The translations under genes were made by a program, and so were the position numbers. The notes below the pieces were generated by a model. That model was not told where the DNA came from. It worked only from the letters and a program-made list of their open reading frames with translations, and did not search any database. This document shows positions 51,992 through 64,000 of a stretch of 64,000 bases of DNA, in pieces. The DNA is taken from assembly GCF_002891535.1 (NCBI RefSeq), contig NZ_PDZR01000001.1:496001-560000 (forward strand), in the 5' to 3' direction. Positions within the stretch are counted from its first letter, which is position 1; every line of letters starts with the position of its first letter. Source of the DNA: Methylocella silvestris (GTDB lineage Bacteria > Pseudomonadota > Alphaproteobacteria > Rhizobiales > Beijerinckiaceae).

Positions 51992-52079
51992 CATTGTTCT
52001 TGTCCGAACTGGCGCCCTGAACGAATTTTTCAATCAACGACGCGATCGATTGCGCCAGAACAATGTCGCTCAGGGCGCC
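51992..52079. repeat. interleaved inverted repeats upstream of the ferredoxin gene
   Basis: Two inverted-repeat pairs are interwoven: CATTGTTCT (51992-52000) with AGAACAATG (52057-52065), and GGCGCCCTGAACGA (52011-52024) with TCGCTCAGGGCGCC (52066-52079; one mismatch). The order a-b-a'-b' could fold as a pseudoknot in RNA or reflect an inverted duplication in DNA. It lies just after the LhgO-like gene. Confidence 0.6.
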
Positions 52080-52142
52080 GCAGATTATTCGGGAATTCCT
52101 TATTAATTCCACGCATTGACTGCCGAGTTGAGGCAGATCAAA

Positions 52143-52157
52143 TGGCATACTGCTTGC
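52143..52157 (+). promoter_or_regulatory. sigma-54 promoter of the ferredoxin gene
   Basis: TGGCAT-N5-TTGC matches the -24/-12 consensus with correct GG/GC spacing. The predicted start, near 52169, leaves about 150 bases before the ferredoxin ATG. A TGT-N10-ACT near-match to a NifA site lies ~148 bp upstream, but it is imperfect. Confidence 0.78.
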
Positions 52158-52321
52158 TGAGTTGGCAACGCCGTCAAATCGGACAGGCTGCTTTGTTGTA
52201 AAACGGTCCGCAGACGGGTCATTTTTCCTGACAAAGCGGATGATGAAATGTTGGAAAACTGACAGACAAGCAGAAAACGCCGTTACAAATCAGGCGATGC
52301 TTGCAAGATGGGGATCAAATT

Positions 52322-52690
52322 ATGCCGGTTGTAACCTTTACTTCGGAAACGCTGCATCGGGACGTGCGGGCCTACGCGACTGCTGGCGACACCAGTACGG
52401 TGCTCAGCGTCGCACTCGCGCAGGGCGTCAAGATCCCGCATGATTGCCGGGATGGCGAATGCGGCTCCTGCCTGATTGAAGTCAAATATGTCGACGGCAA
52501 GCCGAAAATGGCGATCGCGCTGACGGAGAAGGAAAAGATCAAGCTTCGCGAGCTTGGCAAAATCACGGTGGAGCAGATCCGCGACGCCGAGACCAATGAT
52601 ATTGCGCCGCCCTATCGCCTCGCCTGTCAGTTTATCGTGCGGGAAGAAGAAATCGTCATCCATTTCACCGGCGAACCCGCCGGAGCCTGA
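52322..52690 (+). CDS. plant-type [2Fe-2S] ferredoxin
   Basis: The 122-residue protein has the [2Fe-2S] ligand pattern C-x4-C-x2-C in DCRDGECGSCLIEV with the fourth Cys in YRLACQFIV. An insertion carrying LTEKEKIKLRELGKITVEQI follows the first three Cys. Ferredoxins of this shape with sigma-54 promoters (for example FdxD of Rhodobacter) are tied to nitrogen fixation, and a comparable role is plausible here. ATG 52322 is chosen. It may also donate electrons to the short nitrate reductase (inference). Confidence 0.88.
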   Translation: MPVVTFTSETLHRDVRAYATAGDTSTVLSVALAQGVKIPHDCRDGECGSCLIEVKYVDGKPKMAIALTEKEKIKLRELGKITVEQIRDAETNDIAPPYRLACQFIVREEEIVIHFTGEPAGA

Positions 52691-52768
52691 AATTGCGGGG
52701 CGTCAAGTCGCCTCGCCACGCAGGATGAACACAAAACCGCGCGTCGCGTAACGCAAAGGGGCATTTAC

Positions 52769-53260
52769 ATGCACACCGTCGAAGAGTTTCTTGCTTATGC
52801 TGTCAAGCTGGAGGAAGAGGCGGCGATTCGATTTGGCGAGCTTGCGGATGTCATGCAAAGCTGTGGCAATGGCGATGTCGGCAAGCTGTTCCGGCGCCTC
52901 TCCGATTACTCAAGGCTGCACCTTGCCGACGCAAAGGCGCGGTCGGGCTTTCGCGACATCCCGGACATGAGGCCGAACGAATTCGCGTGGCCCGATTTCG
53001 AGAGTCCGGAATCGGCGGCGATCTGGGCCGCCGATCCCTTTATTGGCCGCGAGCAGGCGCTGGAGATCGCGCGTGACGCGGAACAGGCGAGCCTCGATTA
53101 TTACACCAAGATCTACCGAACAACGGACGATTCAGAGGTCCGCGTTCTCGCCAAGGAGTTTGTCGAGGAGGAAACCCTGCACGTCGCCGAGATCAACAAA
53201 TGGATCGCCGCGCACAAGGCTGGCGGACCCCTGCCTGTTGATCGTTTGCGCGTTTTCTGA
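52769..53260 (+). CDS. ferritin-like/rubrerythrin-type protein
   Basis: The 163-residue, four-helix protein has ferritin-like carboxylate and His motifs: LEEEAAIRFGELADVM, SDYSRLHLADAKAR, QASLDYYTKIY and FVEEETLHVAEIN. The E-x2-H pair in the last helix and E-E-E in the first match a di-iron site of rubrerythrin type, without the rubredoxin domain. It lies 78 bases after the ferredoxin gene and may share its sigma-54 transcript, hinting at peroxide or oxygen protection. Confidence 0.82.
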   Translation: MHTVEEFLAYAVKLEEEAAIRFGELADVMQSCGNGDVGKLFRRLSDYSRLHLADAKARSGFRDIPDMRPNEFAWPDFESPESAAIWAADPFIGREQALEIARDAEQASLDYYTKIYRTTDDSEVRVLAKEFVEEETLHVAEINKWIAAHKAGGPLPVDRLRVF

Positions 53261-53270
53261 AGCTGCCGCC

Positions 53271-53378
53271 AGAGCGCTTTCCGATCACATGGAAACATGT
53301 GATCGATAAGAAATCGCCCCATATCCATAAGTTGGAGCACGTCCTCATCGTCCAGATATTCCATCTGAACGGGACATG
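53271..53378 (-). repeat. dispersed ~108-bp intergenic repeat, copy 2
   Basis: This is the inverted counterpart of 21200-21308, with the same perfect hairpin GATCACATG-CATGTGATC and CGGAAAGCGCTCT edge, ten bases beyond the ferritin-like gene stop. Differences between the copies do not preserve any coding frame. Confidence 0.85.
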
Positions 53379-53398
53379 GGTCAAAACAGATGCTTAAT

Positions 53399-53434
53399 GA
53401 GCAGGATGCGATTCAGTATGAACGCATCCTGCTC
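53399..53434. terminator. bidirectional terminator between the ferritin-like gene and etfA
   Basis: GAGCAGGATGCG and CGCATCCTGCTC form a perfect 12-bp stem around a 12-base AT-rich loop. It lies between two convergent transcription units; neither side has a long T-tract, but the stem is strong. Confidence 0.7.
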
Positions 53435-53450
53435 TATAGGGCGCTCTTTA

Positions 53451-54389
53451 TCATCCAGATTTCAGGGCGGCTGCGAGCTCGGGCAGCGCCTGAAACAGAT
53501 CCGCGACGAGGCCATAATCGGCGACATCGAAGATCGGCGCGCTTTCGTCCTTGTTGATCGCGACGATGACTTTCGACTCTCCCATGCCGGCAAGGTGCTG
53601 TATGGCTCCTGATATGCCGACTGCAATATAAAGATCGGGCGCTACGATCTTGCCGGTCTGGCCAACCTGCAGATCGTTCGATACGAAGCCGGCGTCAACG
53701 GCGGCGCGGCTGGCGCCGATCGCCGCGCCAAGGGATTGCGCGATTGGCTCGATCAGCTTGAAATTATCGCCGTTTTGCATGCCCCTGCCGCCCGAAATAA
53801 CGACGCGCGCGGAGGTCAGTTCCGGACGCTCCGATTTGGTGAGCTCGTCGCGCAGGAAGCTCGCATCCGCCGCCGCAGGCATGGCGGGCGTCGTCACGAT
53901 CGGCGCGGCGCCGCCGGCGGACGCAGCGGGCTCGAAAGCGGTCGCCCTGACGGTGATGACCTTCAAGGCGTCTTTTGACTGGACCGTGGCGAGGGCGTTG
54001 CCGGCGTAGATCGGGCGCACGAACGTATCAGGCGAGACGACCGCAACGATCTCCGAAATTTGCTGCACGTCACATTTGGCGGCCACGCGCGGCAGGACAT
54101 TCTTTCCGAATGTTGTGGCGGCGGCGACGATCGCGGCATAGTCCGCGGAAAGTCCGATCACAAGAGGAGCCAGCGTCTCCGCCAGGGGATGAGCGTAGAG
54201 CGGATCGTCCGCGAGCAGCACTTTCGTGACGCCAGCGACGGCGGCGGCGTCTTCGGCGACGCCGCGCACATCCTGCCCGGCGACGAGAAGATGAGCCTCG
54301 CCGCCGAGGCGCAGGGCCGCCGCGACGGCGCTGCGCGTCGCGGCTTTGAGATGGCGGCCGTCATGTTCGGCGAGCACCAGTGCGGCCAT
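53451..54389 (-). CDS. etfA: electron transfer flavoprotein, alpha subunit
   Basis: The 312-residue protein has the ETF-alpha N-terminal domain ([10 protein letters not shown]) and the C-terminal FAD domain with [65 protein letters not shown] and [23 protein letters not shown]. It carries electrons from acyl-CoA and other dehydrogenases to the ETF-quinone oxidoreductase. It starts one base after the etfB stop. Confidence 0.96.
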   Translation of the reverse strand: MAALVLAEHDGRHLKAATRSAVAAALRLGGEAHLLVAGQDVRGVAEDAAAVAGVTKVLLADDPLYAHPLAETLAPLVIGLSADYAAIVAAATTFGKNVLPRVAAKCDVQQISEIVAVVSPDTFVRPIYAGNALATVQSKDALKVITVRATAFEPAASAGGAAPIVTTPAMPAAADASFLRDELTKSERPELTSARVVISGGRGMQNGDNFKLIEPIAQSLGAAIGASRAAVDAGFVSNDLQVGQTGKIVAPDLYIAVGISGAIQHLAGMGESKVIVAINKDESAPIFDVADYGLVADLFQALPELAAALKSG

Positions 54390-54390
54390 A

Positions 54391-55140
54391 TCAGATCACC
54401 TTCGCTTCGGTCTTCAATTTGTCGACGAGTTCGGCGACGGTTTTCACCCTAATTCCGGCGCTGCGTTTCGGCGGCGCCTCAACCCGCAAGGTCGCAAGGC
54501 GCGGCGCAAGATCGAGGCCGAGCGTCGCCGCGGGAATGATGTCGAGCGGCTTTTTCTTTGCCTTCATGATGTTGGGAAGGCTGGCATAGCGCGGCTCGTT
54601 GAGGCGAAGGTCTGTCGTGACGACGGCCGGAAGCGTCAGCGACAGCGTCTCCAGCCCGCCGTCAATTTCCCGCGTCACCTCGGCGCGTCCGTTGGCGATC
54701 ACGAGCTTTGAGGCGAAGGTTCCCTGCGGCCAGCCCAGCAAGGCGGCGAGCGCCTGTCCGGTCTGGTTTGAATCATCGTCAATCGCCTGCTTGCCGAGAA
54801 TTGCGATCTGCGGCGCCTCCCGCTCGCACAGCGCCTTGAGGATCTTGGCGACAGCCAGCGGCTGAATTTCCTCGCCGGTCTCGATAAGGATCGCGCGGTC
54901 GGCGCCAATCGCGAGCGCGGACCGCAGTACGTCCTGCGCCGCCGCCGGGCCGATCGTGACCACAATGATCTCCGAGACGCTGCCGGACTCCTTCAGCCGC
55001 ACCGCTTCTTCGACGGCGATTTCGTCGAAGGGGTTCGCCGAGAATTTTACATTCGCCGTCTCGACGCCGGAATTGTCGGCTTTCACGCGGATCTTGACGT
55101 TGTAGTCGATGACCCGCTTCACCGCCACGAGGGCTTTCAT
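54391..55140 (-). CDS. etfB: electron transfer flavoprotein, beta subunit
   Basis: The 249-residue protein starts [20 protein letters not shown] and has [43 protein letters not shown] and the signature [28 protein letters not shown] (ETF-beta family). It binds AMP and forms the heterodimer with etfA. The gene order etfB-etfA is the usual one. Confidence 0.96.
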   Translation of the reverse strand: MKALVAVKRVIDYNVKIRVKADNSGVETANVKFSANPFDEIAVEEAVRLKESGSVSEIIVVTIGPAAAQDVLRSALAIGADRAILIETGEEIQPLAVAKILKALCEREAPQIAILGKQAIDDDSNQTGQALAALLGWPQGTFASKLVIANGRAEVTREIDGGLETLSLTLPAVVTTDLRLNEPRYASLPNIMKAKKKPLDIIPAATLGLDLAPRLATLRVEAPPKRSAGIRVKTVAELVDKLKTEAKVI

Positions 55141-55331
55141 CGCGATGCGTAACCTTTCCTGGAATTTTGCGCGCAGCGGAACAAGGAGCGCAGCCGCCGC
55201 GGCATGTCAAACGACAACGTCGCTCCGGCGGCGCAATATATAGCTAGAGCCGGCGCGGCGTCGATCACGCTGGCGGCGGCGCGCGCGCGTCAAATCGCGC
55301 CAGGGGGCGGGGCGCGGATTGTAAAGACAGT

Positions 55332-56009
55332 TCAGGCGTCGTTGGCGACCGAAGGTCGGCGATCGGGCGACGCCGGTTGAGGCTCGGCCGGCCGCCAGGC
55401 GTTCAAGCCGCCAAGCATAAATCTCGTCAGAAACGCCCGCAGCGCTTCGATCCGGATTTCTGGCGGCTGGGTCGCGCGAAAGACGGCCTCGGCGCCAGCC
55501 GCGATAATCATGGCGGCGAATAAACCGGTTTCCTCGTCGGACATGGCGGACGGGGGGATGAAGCGCCGTAAATCTCGCTCCAGATCGGTCGAGAGGCTGT
55601 GGATCGCCGTTGACGGATAGACCTCCGAGCGAATGTAGTGCTGATTGCGTTGGATGAAATCCATTGCGCCGTCGATCGACTGGACGAAATCGAGGTAGGA
55701 ACTATAGGCGAGAAACAGCAACTCTTCCGGATTTGTCGCCCGTGCGCGAACTGCGCGAGTCTCGATCCGCAGCCGCTCAAATAGATCTTGCGCGATAACT
55801 TCGAAGATCGCTTCTTTGGTACGGAAATAGTTGTAAAATGTGCCCGGAGAGAGGCCGCTCAGCTTGACGATGTCGCGTACATTCGCCGCGTCCATTCCCA
55901 CATTGCAGAACACGCGCCAGGCCGCCGCCTGGATGTCGGCGCTGTTTTGCTGGCGCGTGCTCTCCCGCTTTTCCGAAGCGCGGTATTTCCGGGCCGGAGA
56001 TGTCATCAT
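55332..56009 (-). CDS. TetR-family transcriptional regulator
   Basis: The 225-residue protein has an N-terminal TetR DNA-binding domain (DIQAAAWRVFCNVGMDAANVRDIVKLSGLSPGTFYNYFRTKEAIFEVI) and a helical ligand-binding C-terminus. The FYNYFRTKE stretch is diagnostic. It lies beside etfB with about 190 bases between them. It may control fatty-acid or flavoprotein genes (inference). ATG 56009 or 56006 is likely the start; the frame is open to 56075. Confidence 0.86.
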   Translation of the reverse strand: MMTSPARKYRASEKRESTRQQNSADIQAAAWRVFCNVGMDAANVRDIVKLSGLSPGTFYNYFRTKEAIFEVIAQDLFERLRIETRAVRARATNPEELLFLAYSSYLDFVQSIDGAMDFIQRNQHYIRSEVYPSTAIHSLSTDLERDLRRFIPPSAMSDEETGLFAAMIIAAGAEAVFRATQPPEIRIEALRAFLTRFMLGGLNAWRPAEPQPASPDRRPSVANDA

Positions 56010-56251
56010 GGGGCTGCCACTACCTGCGTATTTCTGAACATCAAACCATATACCTCTCTGTAAAATCCAACTCAACCTTCAATGACGCCTTTGTGTGTCC
56101 CGATTGCGACTTAAAGGCCGGCAGATTAAGCTAAAGTTAGTCTTGCGCAGGCGACGGCGGAGCTTCCGCTTTGCGCCGGCCTGTTCATCCTGACCGGAGA
56201 ATCACCGCCAGGATCGCAGACCGCCACACATTGAAGGAGCGTGACCGACAT

Positions 56252-56647
56252 ATGACAAAAGCCATTCACATGATGATCCGCGTGTTGGAGGAGCAGCGCT
56301 CGGTCGACTTTTATGAGGCGGCGTTCGGACTGAAGATCGCCGATCGAATCCCCTTTGACGACTTCACGCTCATCTATCTGCGCAACGCCGACGCCGATTT
56401 CGAGCTCGAACTCACCATCAACCATGGCCGGACGGAGCCCTATGCGCTCGGCGACGGCTATGGCCATCTTGCTTTTGTTGTCGATGATCTTGAGCGCGAG
56501 CGAGACCTTATGGCGTCGCGCGGATTGGCGCCGAATCCGATCAAGGAAATGTTTCACGACGGCGCCCTTATGGCGCGGTTCTTCTTTATTCAGGATCCGG
56601 ATGGCTATAAAATCGAGGTGTTGCAAAGCCACGGGCGCTACCGTTAG
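56252..56647 (+). CDS. gloA: lactoylglutathione lyase (glyoxalase I)
   Basis: The 131-residue VOC-fold protein matches glyoxalase I: MIRVLEEQRSVDFYEAAFGLKI, FELELTINHG, GDGYGHLAFVVDDLE and IQDPDGYKIEVLQ. The His and Glu metal ligands of the two halves are present (His near the start, Glu in LELT, His in YGHLA, Glu in KIEVL). It isomerises the methylglyoxal-glutathione adduct. ATG 56252 follows GAAGGAG. Confidence 0.88.
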   Translation: MTKAIHMMIRVLEEQRSVDFYEAAFGLKIADRIPFDDFTLIYLRNADADFELELTINHGRTEPYALGDGYGHLAFVVDDLERERDLMASRGLAPNPIKEMFHDGALMARFFFIQDPDGYKIEVLQSHGRYR

Positions 56648-56800
56648 CGACGACGGGAGGGCAATAGTGTTGGCGGACGCCATCCTTGTCAGCACTGGCC
56701 GGTAAACCCGTGTTGCTCGACCCTCGAAAGCCCCGCCAATTTCGCAGCGCCCATCCGCCGTTGCGCGCGATCAGGCGGGAGGCGGAGCTCTGACGCGGGT

Positions 56801-59010
<2,210 letters not shown>

Positions 59011-59014
<4 letters not shown>

Positions 59015-60875
59015 GCCCTCGGTTTTTTGTTCCAGATCCGGCGCAGGAAAGAAACGGCGTCGCTTCCGGCGAAGATGAAATCCTCGACGCCGGCGCGGCG
59101 CAGCGCGCCCTCGAACTCGCCGGGCCAACTCGCGACCACCACCCTTACGCCGATCGCGGAAAGTTCGCGCGCGGCGGCCTCAAGACGACTGCCCGAGACG
59201 TGTTCATGACCGTTGCCGCTCGCGGTGTGAGCCGCCTCGCTCGCGCAGAGGCATGCGGCGAGGGCGCCGGAAGCAAAGCAGGCGTCGGTCAGCGCTTTGA
59301 GGTCGGCGAAAGTCTCAAGCCCGGCCGTCTCGAAGCCGGCGGCCTCGAACACGCTCCGCGCAAGGTCGCGGCGCGCGCCGGATTCGGCGTTGGCGTCGAG
59401 TCTTGCCAGAAAAATACGTGGACGTGCGCCATGAGCGGCGAGCCATGCGTCGGATTTGTCGCGCAGACGTTCGAACGGCTCGGCGTCGCGCTGGCATGGG
59501 AGCGCGCCGCGCGCCGATCGCGCCGCGGCCGCCGCCGCGCGCCGGCTTGGCGACAGCACGGGCGGAACGATTTCGGCAAGATCAGGAAAGATGCTGACGC
59601 CGGTGAGGGCGCGCGCGCGCGAGGCGAAATCCTGCCGGCGCCGGGCGCGCGACAAAGCAATGGCGTCCTGCCAGAAGCCCGAGGCGAGCGCCTTCGGGAA
59701 GCCGCCCGCCGTCTCGATCCTCTGAAACAGATCCCAGGCTTTTTCGCATAGTGCGAGGGTCAGCGCCTCGATCGCGCCGGATCCCGCGATCGGATCGGCG
59801 ACGCGTGTCAAATAGCTTTCATCCGAAAGGATCGCGCCGGTGTTGCGGGCGAGCCGCCGCGCGAATTCATCCGGAAGGCCCAGCGCCGCCGTAAAGGGCG
59901 ACACGCTCACGCTGTCGGCCCCGCCGATCATCGCCGCTGCGCAGCCGAGCGCGCCGCGCAACAGATTGCCGTAGACGTCGCGGCGCGTCAGCATGCGCCA
60001 TGACGTTTCGGCGTGAAGCCGGAGCGGCGCGCTCGGAATGTCACAGGATTTTTCGACAAGCGCCCAAAGCCGCCGCAGGGCGCGCAATTTGGCGATCCCC
60101 GTCAACACGTCGGCTTCCGTGACGAGCACGAAACTGAGCGCGGTCGATGCCTTGGCCAGCTGGCCGGCGCTGGCGAGGGCGCGCAGATAGGCGACGCCAG
60201 TCGCCAGCACGGAGGCGAGTTCCTCGGCCTCGGTTGCGCCCGCCTCGTGGTAGGGCCGCGCGTCCGCGCGCATGAGAGGCGAGGCGAAGCCATGTTCGCG
60301 CAGCGTTGCGCAGGCGCTGGCGACGGCGGCTTCCTGATCCTTCCAATTGGTCGGGGGACCGCCCCGCGCCGCGAAAACGCCAATCGGATCAAAGCCGAAA
60401 TCGACGTCGATCGAGGCCGGATCGTGGTTGCGCCGCTCGATGAGCTCGGCGAATTGCAGCGCGCCCCCGACGCCGCCTGGGGTGGGTTCGAGGCGAAGCG
60501 AGATCAGATCGAGACGAACGCCGCCAAGCGCCTGATTGAGATCCTCGGCGCTTTGCGCGCGAAGGCCGAAACCGCGCGCGGCGGCGGCGCCCTCGAAGCT
60601 GATCGTCAATCCGTTGGCGCCGCCTTCGAGATCGGCGGTTGCGAGCGCCTTCGCCGCGAAGGGATCAGGATGATCGAGGCGAGCGATGATGCGGCAGTCG
60701 TTTGCGGCGCGCCAGGGCTGCGGCGCGGGGTCGGCTTTCGGGTAGAGCGGCGCGATCGGAATAGCGTCATCGGTCTGGAAGGCCGGAAGCGCGCCGGATG
60801 AGGATTTCGCCATGATGCGCGCGACCGCGGCGCGCCAGGCGGCCTCGCCCGCGGCGTCGGCAAAGGCGAGCGCGC

Positions 60876-60879
<4 letters not shown>
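59011..60879 (-). CDS. mutA: methylmalonyl-CoA mutase, small subunit
   Basis: The 622-residue protein is homologous to MutB over its length but lacks the B12-binding DxHxxG motif, as is usual for the non-catalytic chain. Examples are [44 protein letters not shown] and [42 protein letters not shown]. It starts by overlapping the pccA stop and its stop overlaps mutB. Confidence 0.94.
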
Positions 60880-62882
<2,003 letters not shown>

Positions 62883-62889
62883 TGCGTCC

Positions 62890-64000
62890 TCACAGCGGAA
62901 TGTTGTCGTGCTTGCGCCATGGCTTTTCGGCTGTCTTGCCGCGCAGCATGGCGAGCGCCCGCGCAATCCGCAGCCGCGTCTCCCGCGGCTTGATCACCTC
63001 GTCGATATAGCCGCGCTCGGCGGCGACGAAGGGCGACAGAAAGCGGTCCTCATAGCTTTTGGTCAGCGCCGCAATCTTATCCTTATCGGCCATGTCCTGA
63101 CGGAAAATGATCTCGACGGCGCCTTTCGCGCCCATCACCGCGATCTGCGCCGAGGGCCAGGCGTAGTTGACGTCGGCGCCGATGTGCTTTGAGGCCATGA
63201 CGTCATAGGCGCCGCCGAAGGCCTTGCGCGTAATTACCGTGATCAAGGGCGTGGTGCATTGCGAGTAGGCGAACAGCAATTTCGCGCCATGCTTGATCAG
63301 ACCGCCATATTCCTGCGCGACGCCGGGCAGGAAGCCCGGAACGTCGACGAAAGTGACGATCGGAATGTCGAAGCAATCGCAAAAGCGCACGAAGCGCGCC
63401 GCCTTGCGCGAGGCGTCGGAGTCGAGCACGCCGGCGAGCACCATCGGCTGATTGGCGACAAAGCCGACCGTGCGCCCGTCGATGCGGCCAAAGCCGGTCA
63501 CGATATTGCCGGCGAAAGCGCCCTGAATCTCGAAAAAGTCCCGCTCGTCGACCGTTTTCTCGATCAGCTCCTTGATGTCATAGGGCTTGTTGGCGTTGTC
63601 GGGAACCAGCGTATCAAGGCTCGGCTCGACGCGATCGACGTCGTCAAAACTCGGCCAATGCGGCGCGCCGCCGGTATTGTTGGCGGGAAGAAAATCAATC
63701 AGCCGGCGCAACTGCAGCAACGCCTCAACGTCATTGTCGAAGGCGATGTCGGCGATCGAGGATTTCGTCGTATGAATACGCGCGCCGCCGAGTTCCTCGG
63801 CGGTGACGGATTCATTGGTGACGGTTTTGACGACCTCGGGCCCGGTCACGAACATATAACTGGTGTCGCGCACCATGACGATGAAATCGGTCATAGCCGG
63901 CGAATAGACGTCGCCGCCGGCGCAGGGCCCCATGATCACCGAGATCTGTGGAATAACGCCCGAGGCCTCGACGTTGCGGCGAAAGATCTCGGCATAGCCG
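62890..64000 (-). CDS. pccB: propionyl-CoA carboxylase, beta subunit (partial, N-terminus off window)
   Basis: The visible 370 codons, running to the window edge, are the C-terminal two-thirds of the carboxyltransferase. They include [84 protein letters not shown] and the final WRKHDNIPL. The frame is still open at base 64000 ([19 protein letters not shown]). It transfers CO2 from biotin to propionyl-CoA and is the first gene of the pccB-pccA-mutA-mutB operon seen here. Confidence 0.95.
   Translation of the reverse strand, partial: GYAEIFRRNVEASGVIPQISVIMGPCAGGDVYSPAMTDFIVMVRDTSYMFVTGPEVVKTVTNESVTAEELGGARIHTTKSSIADIAFDNDVEALLQLRRLIDFLPANNTGGAPHWPSFDDVDRVEPSLDTLVPDNANKPYDIKELIEKTVDERDFFEIQGAFAGNIVTGFGRIDGRTVGFVANQPMVLAGVLDSDASRKAARFVRFCDCFDIPIVTFVDVPGFLPGVAQEYGGLIKHGAKLLFAYSQCTTPLITVITRKAFGGAYDVMASKHIGADVNYAWPSAQIAVMGAKGAVEIIFRQDMADKDKIAALTKSYEDRFLSPFVAAERGYIDEVIKPRETRLRIARALAMLRGKTAEKPWRKHDNIPL

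Noticed and set aside
51995-52010. NifA-type upstream site TGT-N10-ACA before the ferredoxin promoter
   Set aside because: The second half is ACT, not ACA; a single imperfect match is not enough.
50829-52148. 439-codon minus-strand frame opposite the LhgO-like gene
   Set aside because: Shadow of a flavoprotein gene; the only part outside it (near 52030-52148) showed no recognisable similarity.
56252-56647. VOC-fold gene as methylmalonyl-CoA epimerase, given the nearby mutase operon
   Set aside because: Motifs (ELELTINHG, GDGYGHLAF, DPDGYKIEV) fit glyoxalase I better, and the gene is on the opposite strand to the operon.

Overview
The window reads as chromosomal DNA of a GC-rich alphaproteobacterium of the Rhizobiales. 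The mix of a PQQ-dependent dehydrogenase with its own cytochrome c, an acetoin dehydrogenase operon, a propionyl-CoA to succinyl-CoA operon, assimilatory nitrate reduction and a group 1h-type uptake [NiFe] hydrogenase fits Beijerinckiaceae such as Methylocella or Methylocapsa relatives. That placement is an inference from gene content. No rRNA, methane monooxygenase or other marker is in the window. Coding is dense, with many ATGA-type overlaps. No tRNA, rRNA or CRISPR array was found.

Layout. 1-4.6 kb: a partial flavin-reductase-like gene, a three-domain fusion (phosphoribosyltransferase, alpha/beta hydrolase, erythromycin-esterase-like), an ISL3 transposase remnant and glutaminase. 5.0-11.6 kb: acetoin catabolism, acoR then acoXABC. 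A sigma-54 promoter and two tandem copies of a dyad lie between regulator and operon. 12-15.7 kb: an outer-membrane protein, a soluble PQQ dehydrogenase and a cytochrome c with a CX3CH haem motif, closed by a strong terminator. 15.9-21.3 kb: a CYTH-like protein, a split chromate transporter, folE, a small secreted protein, a palindrome-rich intergenic region and a Crp-type regulator. 21.3-38.5 kb: a complete hydrogenase island on the minus strand. Its order is hoxA-like regulator, Zn-ribbon protein, small and large subunits, two paralogous Cys-rich proteins, maturation protease, hypothetical, TPR protein, two small membrane proteins, NifU-Rieske fusion, NHL protein, hypFCDEAB and hupE. It is bordered by a 3'-truncated P-type ATPase. 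40.2-49.9 kb: nitrate sensing and assimilation (nasT, nasS, siroheme methyltransferase, NarK-type transporter, nitrate reductase, unknown 116-residue protein, nirB, nirD). 49.9-56.6 kb: SDR, LhgO-like oxidase, sigma-54-driven ferredoxin with a ferritin-like protein, etfBA, TetR regulator and glyoxalase I. 56.8-64 kb: pccB-pccA-mutA-mutB operon, with pccB running off the window.

How the genes work together. The hydrogenase island is self-contained. It encodes catalytic subunits, cofactor assembly (HypABCDEF), C-terminal processing, nickel uptake (HupE) and a sigma-54 activator, with a matching sigma-54 promoter in front of the small subunit. Its non-Hyp accessory genes have no well-defined role and are the best candidates for an undescribed electron-transfer or membrane-docking module. 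The acetoin operon, the PQQ dehydrogenase unit and the propionyl-CoA/methylmalonyl-CoA operon suggest growth on short-chain C2-C4 compounds. A ~108 bp dispersed repeat occurs twice in opposite orientation (21.2 and 53.3 kb).
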